Below are positions 24,749-35,760 of a stretch of 64,000 bases of DNA, piece by piece. Numbering within the stretch: position 1 is the first letter of the stretch; each line of letters starts with the position of its first letter. Origin of the DNA: Iris pallida (Eukaryota > Streptophyta > Magnoliopsida > Asparagales > Iridaceae); contig JANAVB010016203.1 of the NCBI GenBank assembly GCA_029216955.1, positions 1-64,000 on the forward strand, given 5' to 3'. The notes under the pieces are model-generated. The model saw only the letters and a list, made by a program, of their open reading frames with translations, searched no databases and was not told the origin of the DNA. The translations under genes were made by a program, and so were the position numbers.

Positions 24749-25096
24749 GCACTTTCACTTTTCAACATAAAAATATCGTCTGAAGATGCACTCAAGAAGA
24801 CTGAGCTCGCCCCGAAGGTTGAAGAAGACGTTAAAGAATGTCCTGTCGATCCAATTCAGCCAAAGGAAGCAGAAGCAGGTGAAGGTTCGTCTGCACCCAA
24901 GCCACCGCGAGATATTTTGGATATTCTGCTTGAACCAGGAAGGACTGAAGAAGAAGAAGCCATGAGGATGGCTGCCTGCAAGTTCCTCGTGGGTTCCAGC
25001 AAAGAGGTTCTCGGTTATTTTGCTGACCGTGTTTTTAAAAAGGACGGTAGTGGTCCGTGTCCAAATGTAGAGAAGGATGATAGTGATCTTCCTTAA
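24749..25096 (+). pseudogene. Short antisense frame 2 in element E, acidic protein, no start codon
   Basis: A frame of 115 codons runs from a TGA at 24746-24748 to TAA at 25094-25096. The translation is rich in Glu/Lys/Pro (motifs LAPKVEEDVKE, PPRDILDILLEPGR, CKFLVGSSKEVLGYFADRV). There is no ATG before about 24960, so the start has been lost or the frame is an exon. The preceding TATA box and the poly(A) signal at 25122 make it look like a second transcription unit or the last exon of one. Family unknown. Confidence 0.45.
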
Positions 25097-25119
25097 TATC
25101 ATGTACTATCATTCATGAT

Positions 25120-25137
25120 TAAATAAAATTTTATTTA
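25120..25137. terminator. Palindromic bidirectional poly(A) signal
   Basis: TAAATAAAATTTTATTTA is an exact 18-bp palindrome giving AATAAA on both strands. It lies 24 bases after the plus-strand frame and 39 bases after the end of pol on the minus strand, between two converging units. Confidence 0.6.
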
Positions 25138-25176
25138 TGAACATGAACTTGTCTGATGATTTACAAGTATTTATAT

Positions 25177-26253
25177 TTACACATAGTACTTTTTAAGGAA
25201 TTTGCCATTGATAGGCATCATTGCAATTCGTCTATCCAGTTCTGAGAGTTGATACGCTCCATTTGAGAAGACTTTGCTCACAACGTATGGACCTTCCCAC
25301 TTTGCGTCGAACTTGCCTTTGCTCATATGAGTCATAGTCATAGGACGTCTGACTGTTAAAACAAGTTCTCCTTGCTGAAAGGCTCTGACCTTCACTTTAC
25401 GATTGAAAGTCTTCGAAATGCGGGCTTGATATAACTCAATATGTTGTTGAGCCATTAATCGCTTTTCATCGAGTGCCTCCAATTCTTGAAGTCGAAGAAG
25501 ATCATTGTTCCCTGTAGTGAGCTCGTTAGCAATGGAAATCCTTAAAGAAGGAATTTGAAGTTCCAGAGGAAGAACAGCTTCACAGCCATATACCAAAGAG
25601 AAAGGCGTAAAACCCGTAGGATTGCAGACCGTAGTTCGGTAGGTCCATAGACATTCGCCAAGCTTTTCACTACAATTCCGTTTGTTAGTAGATACAAACT
25701 TTTTGAGAAGCTTGATAATTGTTTTGTTGAAGGCTTCGGCTAAACCATTAGCAGCAGCATTGTAGGCAGTCGAAGCGACATTATCAATCCGGTGATTATT
25801 ACAGAATCTGGTAAATTTTGGGCTGATGAATTGTGGTCCGTTGTCATGAATAATTCATCGAGGGATACCGAATCGATAAATGACATGATGTTTGACGAAG
25901 TTGATAACGCTACTGGTCTTGACTTCAGCCAAGGGTATAGCTTCAGCCCACTTAGAGAAGTAGTCTGTTATTGCTAAAATGAACCGATGTCCTCTAGAAT
26001 AAGGGGGATTAATAGGACCTATGACATCCATGCCCCAAGCTTCGAAAGGCCAGGAAGCAGCTGTCGGATGTAGAAATTCCGAAGGTTGATGAATGAAGTC
26101 TGCATGGATTTGACAGGCTCGACATTTCCTTGCATATTCGATGGCATCTGATACCATAGAGGGCCAGTAGTAACCCATTCTTCGGATACTATCCTGTAGT
26201 TTAGGATCGGGCTGATGTGCTCCGCAAACACCATCGTGAGCTTCACATAACAC
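25177..26253 (-). pseudogene. Integrase domain of element E
   Basis: The frame shows the zinc-binding His/Cys head (HDGVCGAHQ ... CRACQIH), then the catalytic core: first Asp in WGMDVIGPI near 26022, second Asp in HDNGPQF near 25838, and Glu in GLAEAFNKT near 25733. The C-terminal part follows (LVYGCEAVLP ... KWEGPYVV). It inserts the cDNA into host DNA. It reads in one frame with the rest of pol but has in-frame stops at 26254-26256 (at the join to RNase H) and 25855-25857, right before the second catalytic Asp. Confidence 0.88.
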
Positions 26254-27585
26254 CTATTTTTCTTCATCACCAGCTAAACAGCGTAGAAGAAGACCGTTAT
26301 AAGTCCGTCGATAGAGAGTCTTAGTGGTTTGATTGTAGTAGAATCGTAGAGATCGTCGTCGAATACTTGTAGCCTCCTTAGGATCTTCGGGGAGTATGTC
26401 ATAAACCACAAAGTCGATGAAAAGAGTTCTCCAATCTTCATTGATAACATTAATTTCAGCATAATTACTGAATTCAATGTTACAATTGTTTTCTATGCAA
26501 AACAATTCTCGATTAAAAATAACCACCACTTGTTGTCTTCTGATGGGAACAGCTAAGACTGCTGCAAGATTGGCTAAGGCATCTGCTTCAGTATTACAAG
26601 CTCGACGTACATATTCAATAAAGAAAGCTTTGAACGATGTAGCCATGTTGATTGTTGCCTTAAAGTAAGGCACCAGATCTTGATGACAGACTTCATAAGT
26701 TCCTCTAACCTGGTTGACAACCAGTTTAGAATCGCCATAAACTTCGAGATATTCAATGTTCAATTGCTTGGCTAATTGAAGATCGATAAGTAGAGCATTG
26801 TACTCTGCTACATTATTGGAACAGGATTCATCTAGAGAGTAGGCTCTTTGGATAGTTGATCCTTCTGGGGAAACGAGAACAACTCCAACTCCGGCTACAA
26901 TAGCACCTTTGGGTCCAATTCTGGATGCTCCGCCAAAGAATAGACGCCAAGTTGGAAATTCTTCAGAGATCAAGTTGACTTCCAACATCTCGTCTGGAAT
27001 TTCATCGTAAAGCTTGGATGTTTCCGGTACGGGATGAGCTGCCAAGAAATCTACCAGTACTTGACCTTTGACAGATTTTTGAGGAACATACACCATGTCA
27101 TATTGGACTAGAAGGATGGCCCATGTAGCAAGCCGAGAGTTGAGTGTGCTAGGCTTCTTCATTAATACCCGAAGAGGATTGACTCGGGATATGACATGAA
27201 TGGTTTGACTAATGATATAATGTCTTGTCTTTTGAACAGCGAACATAAGGGCTAGACATTCTTTTTCAACCGGACTATAACGGTGTTCAGCACCAATCAT
27301 AGTACGACTGAGATAGTAGATGGCCTCTTCGTAACCTTCTTTGTTCTTTTGGGCGAGTAAAGCACCCAACGAATGATCCATAGCACGGACGTACATTAAG
27401 AATGGAATGCCTGAGATTGGTGGCACCAAAACTGGTGGGTTCATGAGATATCGTTTGATGTCGTCGAATGCTTGTTGACATTCCTCAGTCCAAATAATAG
27501 ATACACCCTTCTTCATTAGCTGAGTAAATGGTCTGCAGCATCCAAACAAGTTCGAAATGAATCGCCTGATGTACGCAAGTCGGCC
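26254..27585 (-). pseudogene. RT thumb/RNase H plus archaeal-type RNase H of element E
   Basis: Continues RT (LFGCCRPFTQLMKKG). The ordinary RNase H region has LGALLAQKNK, YYLSRTM and EHRYSPVEKECLAL. After a short linker a second RNase H of archaeal type begins (WRLFFGGASRIGPKGAIVAGVG, NNVAEYNALL, YGDSKLVVNQ, ADALANLA). The dual arrangement defines the Tat lineage. The first acidic residue expected in the second RNase H is replaced: FFGGAS has Gly at 26932-26934. The frame is interrupted from RT by a stop at 27586. Confidence 0.88.
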
Positions 27586-29103
27586 TTAGAATCCTCGTAG
27601 CTCTTTTAGGTTGCGTGGAGGACGCATCTCTTGAATGGCTTTGATCTTCTCGGGATCTACGTGTATACCCTTAGAGGTAATAACGAAGCCGAGAAACTTA
27701 CCACTAGAGACACCCAAGAATGACTTGGTGGGATTCATCTTGAGCTGATGTTGACGCATGAGATTGAAGATTGTTCTCAAATCTTGGATATGATCTTCTT
27801 TTAGACGACTTTTAACAGCTATATCATCAACATAACATTCGACTGTTTTACAAAGATGTTCTCTGAAAATGGTACTCATGGCCCGTTGGTAAGTTGTACC
27901 AGCGTTCTTGAGACCAAATGGCATCACTGTGTAGCAATAGACTCCCCGAGGAGTACGGAAAGATGTATGTTTTTCATCTTCGGGATTCATCTTGATCTGA
28001 TTGTATCCAGAGAATCCATCCATAAAAGATATTCGCTCGAACCCACAAGTATTGTCAATCATAACATCCATGATAGGGAGAGGAAATTCATCTTTCGGAC
28101 ATGCTTCATTAAGATCTCGAAAGTCGATGCAGACTCGAACTTTGCCGATTTTCTTCAGGACTGGAACAACGTTGGCTACCCAATCAGGATGTTGTTCTTC
28201 TCGAATAAAGCCACAAACGATAAGCTTCTTGACTTCATCATCGATTGCGTCCATCATTTCAGGCTTGAATCGTCTTTGCTGCTGTTTGACTGGTTTAGCA
28301 TTAGGAAGAATGTTTAATTTGTGAGTAGCAATTTTGGGATCTAAACCTGGCATATCCTCGTAACTCCAAGCAAAGACATCAATATATTCTTTAATGAGAA
28401 GAATTAACTCTTGCTTATCTACTTCCGGAAGATTCTTGCTAATAAAGATTGGACGAGGTGACTCGTTTTCTCCTACATCAATTTGAACTAAATGATCTTC
28501 AGTAGGAGGTTCTCTTTGTTCAAATCGGAGTACCCACTGATTATCCATCTGTTGAGCCCAAGGATCTGTTTCAGGATTTTCTTCAACGTCCTCATCACAT
28601 CCTTCCGGAAGTTCAGCAGAAACCATATTAGAAGATACAATTACACGATGGACTTCACCAATGCTAGTGTCAGAATCCCATAAACTGGAATCAGAAGAGT
28701 TAGAACGTTCTTCACTATCAGAGTCAGAAACTGCTGGGGATAACATCGGAGGAGAAGCATATCCGAGACCTCTTTTGGTCTTGCTATAGTATATATCAGA
28801 TTTTCCTTTTGGAACAGCTGTACGAATGGGAGTTCGTCTACCCTTACCGTAGTTAAGGCCATTTTTAAAGTCATAACCCATCTTACGGATGATATCTTTT
28901 GATTGTTGACTATAACACCGGAGTTGTAAATGTCCTGTATCGTTAAGCTTACTATCATCTGTATTGCTGAATTGTTGTTCTGGTCCTTTACTAAAAAGTA
29001 TTGGACTTTCGCCTTTCTTTCGAGCGTGAACAATACGGTATGAGTCATCTGGATCATCAGTGATAACATAAGCTATCACTTCTCTTGGTACAGTGGAAGA
29101 CAC
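27586..29103 (-). pseudogene. Reverse transcriptase of element E
   Basis: The N-terminal 200 residues are a variable linker with the G-patch-like IIRKMGYDFKNGLNYGKGRR typical of Tat pol. RT then follows: KIGKVRVCIDFRDLNEACPKD, FMDGFSGYNQIKM, MPFGLKNAGTTYQR, and the catalytic YVDDIAVKS at 27823-27834. It copies element RNA into DNA in the virus-like particle. It ends at an in-frame stop (27586-27588) just where the family continues into RNase H. Confidence 0.92.
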
Positions 29104-29562
29104 CGTCTGTTCGGAGCTTTCACTATATGTATCATTGTCTGAAGAAGAATAACCTGAAGGGTTTTGAGGAAGATTCCTTTGACCAATTGTATCTCGACTT
29201 CGAGAACGGGTATGTCGAAATACTCCTTCTGAAGATTCTTAGAGTAATTCTAAATACCGCTGGCTTGGCTTGCGGAGTTTACCGTGTTTAGAATATCTTC
29301 TACCCCCAGTGTCCTGGGAAGTCATATTAACAGAAGCATACAAGACTTCGTCTTCCTCTGACATAGGTTCAGATTTAGCAAAAGTCAGACGATCGAAAAC
29401 AGATCGTTTTGTTGTTTGACAACAACATTGGATGATAACTTTGTGGTTACAATGATGATCAGATGATTGAGATGGAGGTGTTGAGATATTGTCCCATTTT
29501 TGTCTAAGATGTTCTCGAAGATCGGGAACAACAACAGGACAAGAAAAACTCTGAGGGATCTG
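29104..29562 (-). pseudogene. Linker between N-terminal ORF and RT of element E
   Basis: Same reading frame as both neighbours, interrupted by a TAA at 29239-29241. It contains a Cys/His cluster (HHCNHKVIIQCCCQ) and SVFDRLTF, then Ser/Arg-rich sequence. There is no Asp-Ser/Thr-Gly protease motif and no CCHC knuckle, so gag-capsid and protease seem missing rather than shifted. Confidence 0.6.
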
Positions 29563-30816
29563 TTATTTGATAACATTCGGAACATGATTCCGATTCTTCA
29601 AATATTTAGTCCCTTGAGTATACAGGAAAGTGCTCACTTCATTGGCATAAGTATCGGGATTTTTGACCTTGAAGATTTGTTTCTGATGATGTTTGATCTT
29701 CGGCAATGGCTGTTTGCATTTTACCAAAGTGGGTCTGTTGAGATAAGTTCGAAGATCAGCAAATTCACCCCCAGGGGTTTCTGTCTGAGACACTAACAGT
29801 TTTCCCTGTCTGGAATGGGAAATCTTGAGAGTCGGGAGGTCCTGGAATTCTGCTACCGGAGTAGGCAAAATACCCCTTTGATCAGTACAAGTTCTCTTGT
29901 TATAAAGGAAAGAAGAATCCTTGTTTGAAAGAGTTCTAGTACTGATTGGTGCCAAGGCACATTCAGATGGATCCTCTTCAGTAAAGACTGAAGAAGATTG
30001 AGAAAAGACCAAAGGACCTTTTCCTTTATTTTGAGACGAAGGGTTAGCTAAAGAGCGTTTCCCTCTGTTGTCTTCCAAGTCATGGGACAAGGAAGTTTGA
30101 GAAAAGACCAACGGACCTTTCCTTTTGTTTTGAAGAGAAAGAGGAATAGCCAAAGGACTACCCCCAGTGGATTGTGCAGGAGCAGTAGCATGTTTGAGAG
30201 GAGAAATAGAATCTCTCTCTTTGTTGTGAGAAGAAGAGAGTTTAGCCAAAAGGCTGTTGGATTGCGCAGGAATGCTTTGCGCATGAGTTGATGGTACACT
30301 GGTTCTGGTCACAGAGACTGTGGTTTGCGCATCAGGAGTTCTTGCCACAGAATGCTTAGGGTGCACTCTGGTTTCTGGAATATTGGTTTGCGCAGGAAGT
30401 TTGGCAATCAATTGCGCCAGAGGCATATGAGTTTCATACTTAGCCATGGCAGCATGTGAAGTCTTTTGTGCACTGGCCATAGCAGACTGCGCAGCAGTAG
30501 CAAAGGCAGATTGTGCACTGGGCTTGGTGACAAAAGCTTTGGACTGCACAACAGACTTGCTGGCAGATTGCGCAGAAGACTTGCTGGCAACATTGACAGA
30601 ATGCGCAGCAGTCTTTGGGATCCACACTGGGCGCACTTTGCTTGTGGCAGCAGTGGTTGCAGTGCGAGGAGTGGTTTCGGAGTTGATCATAGATTCGTAG
30701 GCTGTCTGGTTGATCTTCACAACCAGTGTCTTCTGCATCTTTCCGATAGACGTCACGTCACATTGAGTTGTCACTTCCTCATCGGAGGAGAAAGTCGTCC
30801 CCAGCAGAGTCGCCAT
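29563..30816 (-). pseudogene. N-terminal ORF of element E, Ala/Ser/Gln-rich, starts inside primer site
   Basis: 417 codons starting at ATG 30814-30816, which overlaps the first bases of the primer-binding site, so the protein begins MATLLG. A long low-complexity part (about residues 60-220) repeats AQS/AQSA-type tripeptides, many encoded by the TGCGCA motif that also fills the LTR. Two near-copies of the GKGPLVFSQ segment lie at about 250-290. The C-terminal 60 residues are basic. It does not look like a capsid; its function is unknown. It ends at TAA 29563-29565 but the frame stays open into the pol linker. Confidence 0.65.
30798..30815 (-). other. Primer-binding site of element E (tRNA-Arg type)
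   Basis: On the minus strand TGGCGACTCTGCTGGGGA follows the LTR after two A residues. Tat/Ogre elements use a primer site of this type, attributed to tRNA-Arg. That assignment is from memory of the family. Confidence 0.75.
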
Positions 30817-30818
30817 TT

Positions 30819-31726
30819 TGTTTGCAAAAACGAAAGTTGAAGAACTTTATTGATACAAACTTTGTAAAAGATTACAATTTGAATTCTGGGAATGGTACAA
30901 CTTTAGGAATCCAATCTAGATGACGATTGCTTTATCCCTTGGATGATGTGAACTCTGAAGAAGAAACCTCTGAAGTTGAAGACAACTCTAGAATTGAAGG
31001 CAAAAAGCCTCAGAAGTTGAAGGCAAAAGCCTCGGAAGAATGCAGCAGCACTTGGGCAAGAACTCCTGAACTCTCTGATCTCTGATTATTGATTCGTGAT
31101 CCCCTTAAATGGAGACTTGAAACTCTATTTATAGAGTTCTGAGAAATAACTAACTTTTAGTTATTCTGGACTGTGCATGATGGATTGTGTAGCAATTGGT
31201 TTGTGCAGCAATGGACTGCGCAGGCAGTTGCTGGATCATGGGTTAACTGTCTTGGAAACATGGCATCATTTGATTGAAATGCGCATGATCATGCATAGGC
31301 AGTTGCCACGAAATGAGTAATTGATGGCATGAATGTCACGTGTACTTTATCATTTGTACTGGTAGAATACGCACATTGAATTGCGCAGACTTTGGATTGC
31401 GCCAACTTGAATTGCGCAGGAAATGGATTGCACCAACAGGGATTACGCCAACATGGATTGTGCTGTCAGCTGTCCTCGAGCGCCGTGCTGCACGATTAAA
31501 TGAACGGCCGCCTCGATCTCCGTGCTGTCAATTGTCAGAAGATTTGATTTGTGTCAGGTAATGATGGCGATTTGCCACGTCAGCCTGCACGCTTGGTAGT
31601 GTGTGCAATCGATCGTGCGCAATCTGAATAGTGCACAATCTGTTGTCTGCGCAAATCATCTGAAAGTTAGATTTCTTAATTTTATGACTTTGTTGATGTG
31701 TGCCACTTGATTTTTTAGGACCTACA
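30819..31726 (-). repeat. Element E 5' LTR
   Basis: 908 bp from TGTTTGCAAAAACG to AGGACCTACA, followed by the ATTTC duplication. TATA box CTATAAATAG at 31125-31134 on the minus strand. It differs from the 3' LTR by scattered substitutions and one small insertion, so the copy is not brand new. Confidence 0.93.
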
Positions 31727-31731
31727 ATTTC

Positions 31732-33192
31732 ATACCCTATCTCGTGTTGCCAATTTCAAGTGTCGTATGAAAATACATACATGACTTACCCATACTTACC
31801 GTCCGGCCTTCTCTGTTCAATGTAAACCAAGTTATTCAACAATTCATATATTTTAACTTAACATGATTCACGTAAACATTCAGTGCCAAGGGCGTGTTCC
31901 TGCCTTAGATTCTAACGCGTCGTAGGCGTGTTTTCAAATTCATTTGTACGAAGTACTCCTTATCATTTGGTACGTTACATTTCAAGCCTATTCATAAAGC
32001 GCTTCATTCAGTTAACTTTAGAATACTTTGATTTCAATGCAAGGACTTGCACGTGGATTGCCACCAGCAAAGCCCACCTAAATCTATATGCACCGGTCGC
32101 TGGCATGTCAGCCATTTTAGACATTTTTCCTGTGGCATTCTCATCTATCAAGCGTGATGGCTGGTACACCTTGATAGACTATTGAATAACCGGCCCTACG
32201 TTTGGTTATGTGTCCAAGCCCGTACACCTGTCCGCCTGTAGGCCATGATTCTGCCTAGGCCGGCCACGAAAACGTCGTTCGTTGCCCTTGGAATCCCTTT
32301 TCACTCGTGCACGAGCCGTCCACGACCATTTCGTATTTTATTGTCATTTTAACTTAACGGCTGTCTCCGAGCCGTAGGCTAACCCTTAGCCATAATGCGT
32401 TATCGACCAGGTTGGCGTCCGTGTAGCGCGGGAAGCGAGCCCCGTTGTACGTACCCGTCACACCTGTCGCTAACCATTCTTTTCTTTTTTATCTTTCATT
32501 CATTCTTTCTTTCACTTGTCCGTTTGTTCATTGATTCATTTCATTCACATATTCATTCACATATTCATTCATCGATTCATTCATTCACTTATTCATTTAT
32601 ACATTTTGCAACTCCTCGTACGGGAGTCGCCTTGGCGACCCATCGGTCCCATAATCTTTCAATGTTGCTATACTCTACTCAAAACGACTATGTTGATAGT
32701 CTTTCCGTTTCATTGTTGTAATCCATTCATTGTTTCATTGTTGAACGCAGAGGGAACTCGAAATGTAAGCTCGTGCCTCAGCACGAGCGCGGAGTGCGGT
32801 GCTAGAATTCTCATATTTTCCATATTCTTTTCCATGTTCTAACAAGCATACAAGATGGAATTATTCCCTTAGCTAGGTGCGTTGATTTATTTATTAGCAT
32901 GCGTGGTGTTATCGTCTAGCGATTCTAGCATCAGTGTCCGTATTGTTATGTGTCTAGGCTAAGCAATGACGGGTTCATCAGAGCCACCCACCTTAGCGAT
33001 GTTCGCATCGGTCGAGCGTTACTCCGAGCGCGCCTTTGAAAGTCTAAGTCTGGATTCCTCTTGACGGGCCAATGTAAGTCTTGAATCGATTCTTTATCTA
33101 GTTGATGCCAACTCTTCGGGTCGACGGCTCGCTTGAGTCGTTGCACTTGCCGTTTGAATCGGCGTTCCGCTAGGGCGGAGCGGGTCATTACA
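31732..33192 (-). repeat. Element C LTR copy 3, right part (5' LTR)
   Basis: Continues LTR copy 3 after element E and ends GCGGGTCATTACA at 33192, followed by the CGTAT duplication. It includes the same CATT-rich stretch as the other copies (32480-32600). Confidence 0.92.
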
Positions 33193-35192
33193 CGTATCAT
33201 TATTCTGGATTCGTGGACTTATAATTTGCTATGTTTTTTAGACTTCTATCCCGACACGTTTTTCGGTGCAAAGTGTGTCCAACGGCGGACATCATTTTGA
33301 TCCAAAATTACCGTTTTGCCCCTGTTTCTAAATTGGTCTTATAGGTAGGCTATCCTAGCTAATTTGACCGTTCTGGACACTTTGGTAATATTTATTTTAT
33401 CATCCGACAACATCTGTAGGTTTTTCTTATGTATTATTCTTAATTTGTAATTAATTATTTTTCCTGAATTTGTTACTTTTTGTTTTTGAATTTTTATATA
33501 TATTTTAATTAATATAAAACCTGGGAAAAATTGTATTTAAATACTATATTAATTTATCTAATTTATTATAATTTTTCCAGCATTTAAAAAGTACTTTTGG
33601 CATTTTATAAAAATAGGAAAACAAAACTCATTTTTACGATACATGTGTTTGCTGATTTTTAGTAAATATTCATGAAGGTTTATAAATTCCAAAAAAATTA
33701 GTATAAATTTCTATAATTAACAAGGACCATTTTCGTACTTTATTTTATGTATATTTGATCTTTTTGTCTATTTCAAAAATTGTTGGAACTCAGTGTACAG
33801 TTTCATTTATTTATTGAATAGTTACGACTTGCAATGTTTTGTGTTGTTTTAAGTTATTGTAGTATTGGACCTCACCCCGCACTAGTATAAAGGCCCTAGA
33901 AAATTAGTTTGGATATAGTGTCACTCCACATTAGACTTTTATGCTAGGTCTCCACTTGGCTAGTATCTAGTTAGGAGTCGTGTCACACCACTAGTGTAAT
34001 ATTGAACATAGCTTAGAGGCTGAGTTTGTATATCATTATTGACAGGACATCGAAAATCTATATCTTCATACTAGTATTCTTGCTTTGCTCGAGGCAAGTA
34101 CAGCTACAAACTCATTTATTGTCTTTTAATGCTAGAACAAGTATTAACCCAGTTAAAATACTGATCCTTGAGGTAGCAAGTTATATCTTCACATGTTTTA
34201 TACTGCTTCCAGTACCTGTCATGCTTATACTGCTTTCAGTATCTTTCACATGCTTTATACTATTCTCGATCACTCACATGTTAATAAAAACGGGTTAAGA
34301 AAAAACTGTTAGTAGTGTACGTGATCATGATCCCCTTATTCGTATGTATTTACCGAGCACTGTTATATTCTATATATAACTTTGTCGTATATCTGATCCC
34401 GCATTTGTGTATGGATATACACCGATGCTGTTAAGGGTACGTATGTACACTTCAAAAAATTGATATGTACCACTGTACATCCTATTTTACCTATTGACTG
34501 ATCACTCACCTACTACAGTTTTAAACTTTAAAACGAATATGTATTGCCATGATAGACTATAAGATATGCCATGTTCCGTATATTACTATGATACTGTGAT
34601 TCCAGTCATACCATGATTCCAGATATGCCATGTTCCCTATGTTACTATGATACTGTGATCCCAGTTGTACCATGAGGCCATATTTCCAGTATTTCCTATT
34701 TTATAGACTTATCACACAATGTTTCTTATTATACATCTCTTTCATTATATATTCAGTACTTCAGTTGTAGAGGTTGTATTTGCTCCCGTCCTGATAGGAT
34801 AACGTTGTAGGTTCACTTTTCGAGAAGGAAATGCTATGTGATACATGTTATGGCACTGGTTTTGAGGACCTGGCCTTAGCTCCAGAAGAGGCCCCAGCGG
34901 AGAACCTTGCTTAGATATTTTTCATATGTTTTGAGACTCAGACTTTGTTGAACTTATATTTGGATACTGGACTTTATTTCCAGTTAGATACTTGGAAGTG
35001 TATTATTAAGTCTGTACTTGTTTACCTTCGCTTATAGATGCTGTGTTGTGATGAACCTTTAAATGTGATATTAGAACTGTAAGTAGCTTAGATCCTTTAT
35101 TTTCTATTCTTAGAACAACATACTACGCTTTACCAAGCGTAGGCTGGACATGGCTCGGCCCGACCTAACAATTTGGGTAACGGGTCGTGACA
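33193..35192 (+). repeat. 3' LTR of element A, right part
   Basis: After the CGTAT duplication the sequence again matches the 5' LTR (about 1107-3101), ending GGGTCGTGACA at 35192. AT-rich, no gene. The immediate right flank CTATT would be A's target duplication; its partner lies left of the window. Confidence 0.88.
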
Positions 35193-35760
35193 CTATTCGT
35201 GTTGCGAATCATACAGACATAAATAAATGCGATACACCTGAATCAAATAATACTATTGTGGGAAAAGAGGTGACGAGAATGGTACTTGCCACCACCTCAA
35301 CTGATGCCAATTATTTTGCTACTGTCACAGCCTAGCTTGACCACGTCCTCTTAGTGCTGGTCCCCTCTGCTGGTAACCTTCCTGTCTGTTCTGAATCTGA
35401 GCTTGGGCCTGAGCATACTGCTGCAGCCTCTGCTAGAATGCTTGAGCCTGAGACGGCAATGACCTCAAAGGCTGGTACTGCTGCTACTGCTGTACTAATA
35501 CTGTACCCTAATCGATGGACTGTTTAGGTTGACGAAGATGAACTGGCTCTATCGGGCAGGACCCTGTCATGTGGTCCGGTGCCCCACAAGCTAAGCACAA
35601 TTCCTGTTCTCTATGATATTTTAAAATCACGTGCCCAAGCTTTCCACAATGAGAGCAGCCCAATGCGGAAGATTGCTTATGCTTTTGTTGCTGATAGTAT
35701 GTCAGAGTCGAGTGCTGAATCGACAAAACTGTGGTCGCCCTCCTATGAGCTCCAATGGTC
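35193..35760 (-). pseudogene. Element D zinc-knuckle gag end and start of protease, cut by element A
   Basis: On the minus strand a double CCHC region can be read (CSHCGKLGHVILKY, then CLACGAPDHMTGSC, the second intact), followed by Gln/Ala-rich sequence and, at 35236-35244, the protease Asp-Ser-Gly (VLFDSGVSHLF). Element A is inserted 40-50 bases further on, so the rest of D's pol is left of A, outside the window. Several stops interrupt the frame. Confidence 0.72.

Larger units (their letters stand above)
18214..31726 (-). mobile_element. Element E: Tat-lineage Ty3/gypsy retrotransposon
   Basis: A 13.5-kb element with LTRs of 892 and 908 bp and an exact ATTTC duplication. Minus orientation: primer site at 30798-30815, pol reading leftward to 25177, polypurine tract at 19106. 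The archaeal-type RNase H after the ordinary one, the Arg-type primer site, the large region between pol and the 3' LTR holding tandem repeats, and antisense coding sequence are all hallmarks of the Tat lineage (Ogre, Retand, Grande type). I find no capsid or zinc-knuckle gag and no protease active site, so this copy was probably non-autonomous even before its stop codons. Confidence 0.88.
7472..33192 (-). mobile_element. Element C: three-LTR, two-interior non-autonomous Ty3/gypsy element
   Basis: The block is LTR-interior-LTR-interior-LTR, bounded by one perfect 5-bp duplication. The LTRs are 7472-9526, 12545-14597 and 17617-18213 plus 31732-33192; the last is split by element E. Minus orientation follows from primer sites at 12529-12541 and 17601-17613, complementary to initiator tRNA-Met, and from the TCGAGGACGA block at the other end of each interior. 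No gag or pol motif is present in either interior, so C must have used enzymes of a relative. Total length without E is about 12.2 kb against about 7.1 kb for one unit. Confidence 0.88.

Noticed and set aside
24755..25102. 115-codon minus-strand frame between integrase and the tandem array
   Set aside because: It is the reverse of the plus-strand acidic frame and has Phe/Thr-rich noise without motif; the TATA box and poly(A) signal favour the plus strand.
30446..30840. Plus-strand frames of 84-124 codons opposite the N-terminal ORF of E
   Set aside because: Mirror of the Ala/Ser/Gln repeat on the coding strand; no promoter or motif.
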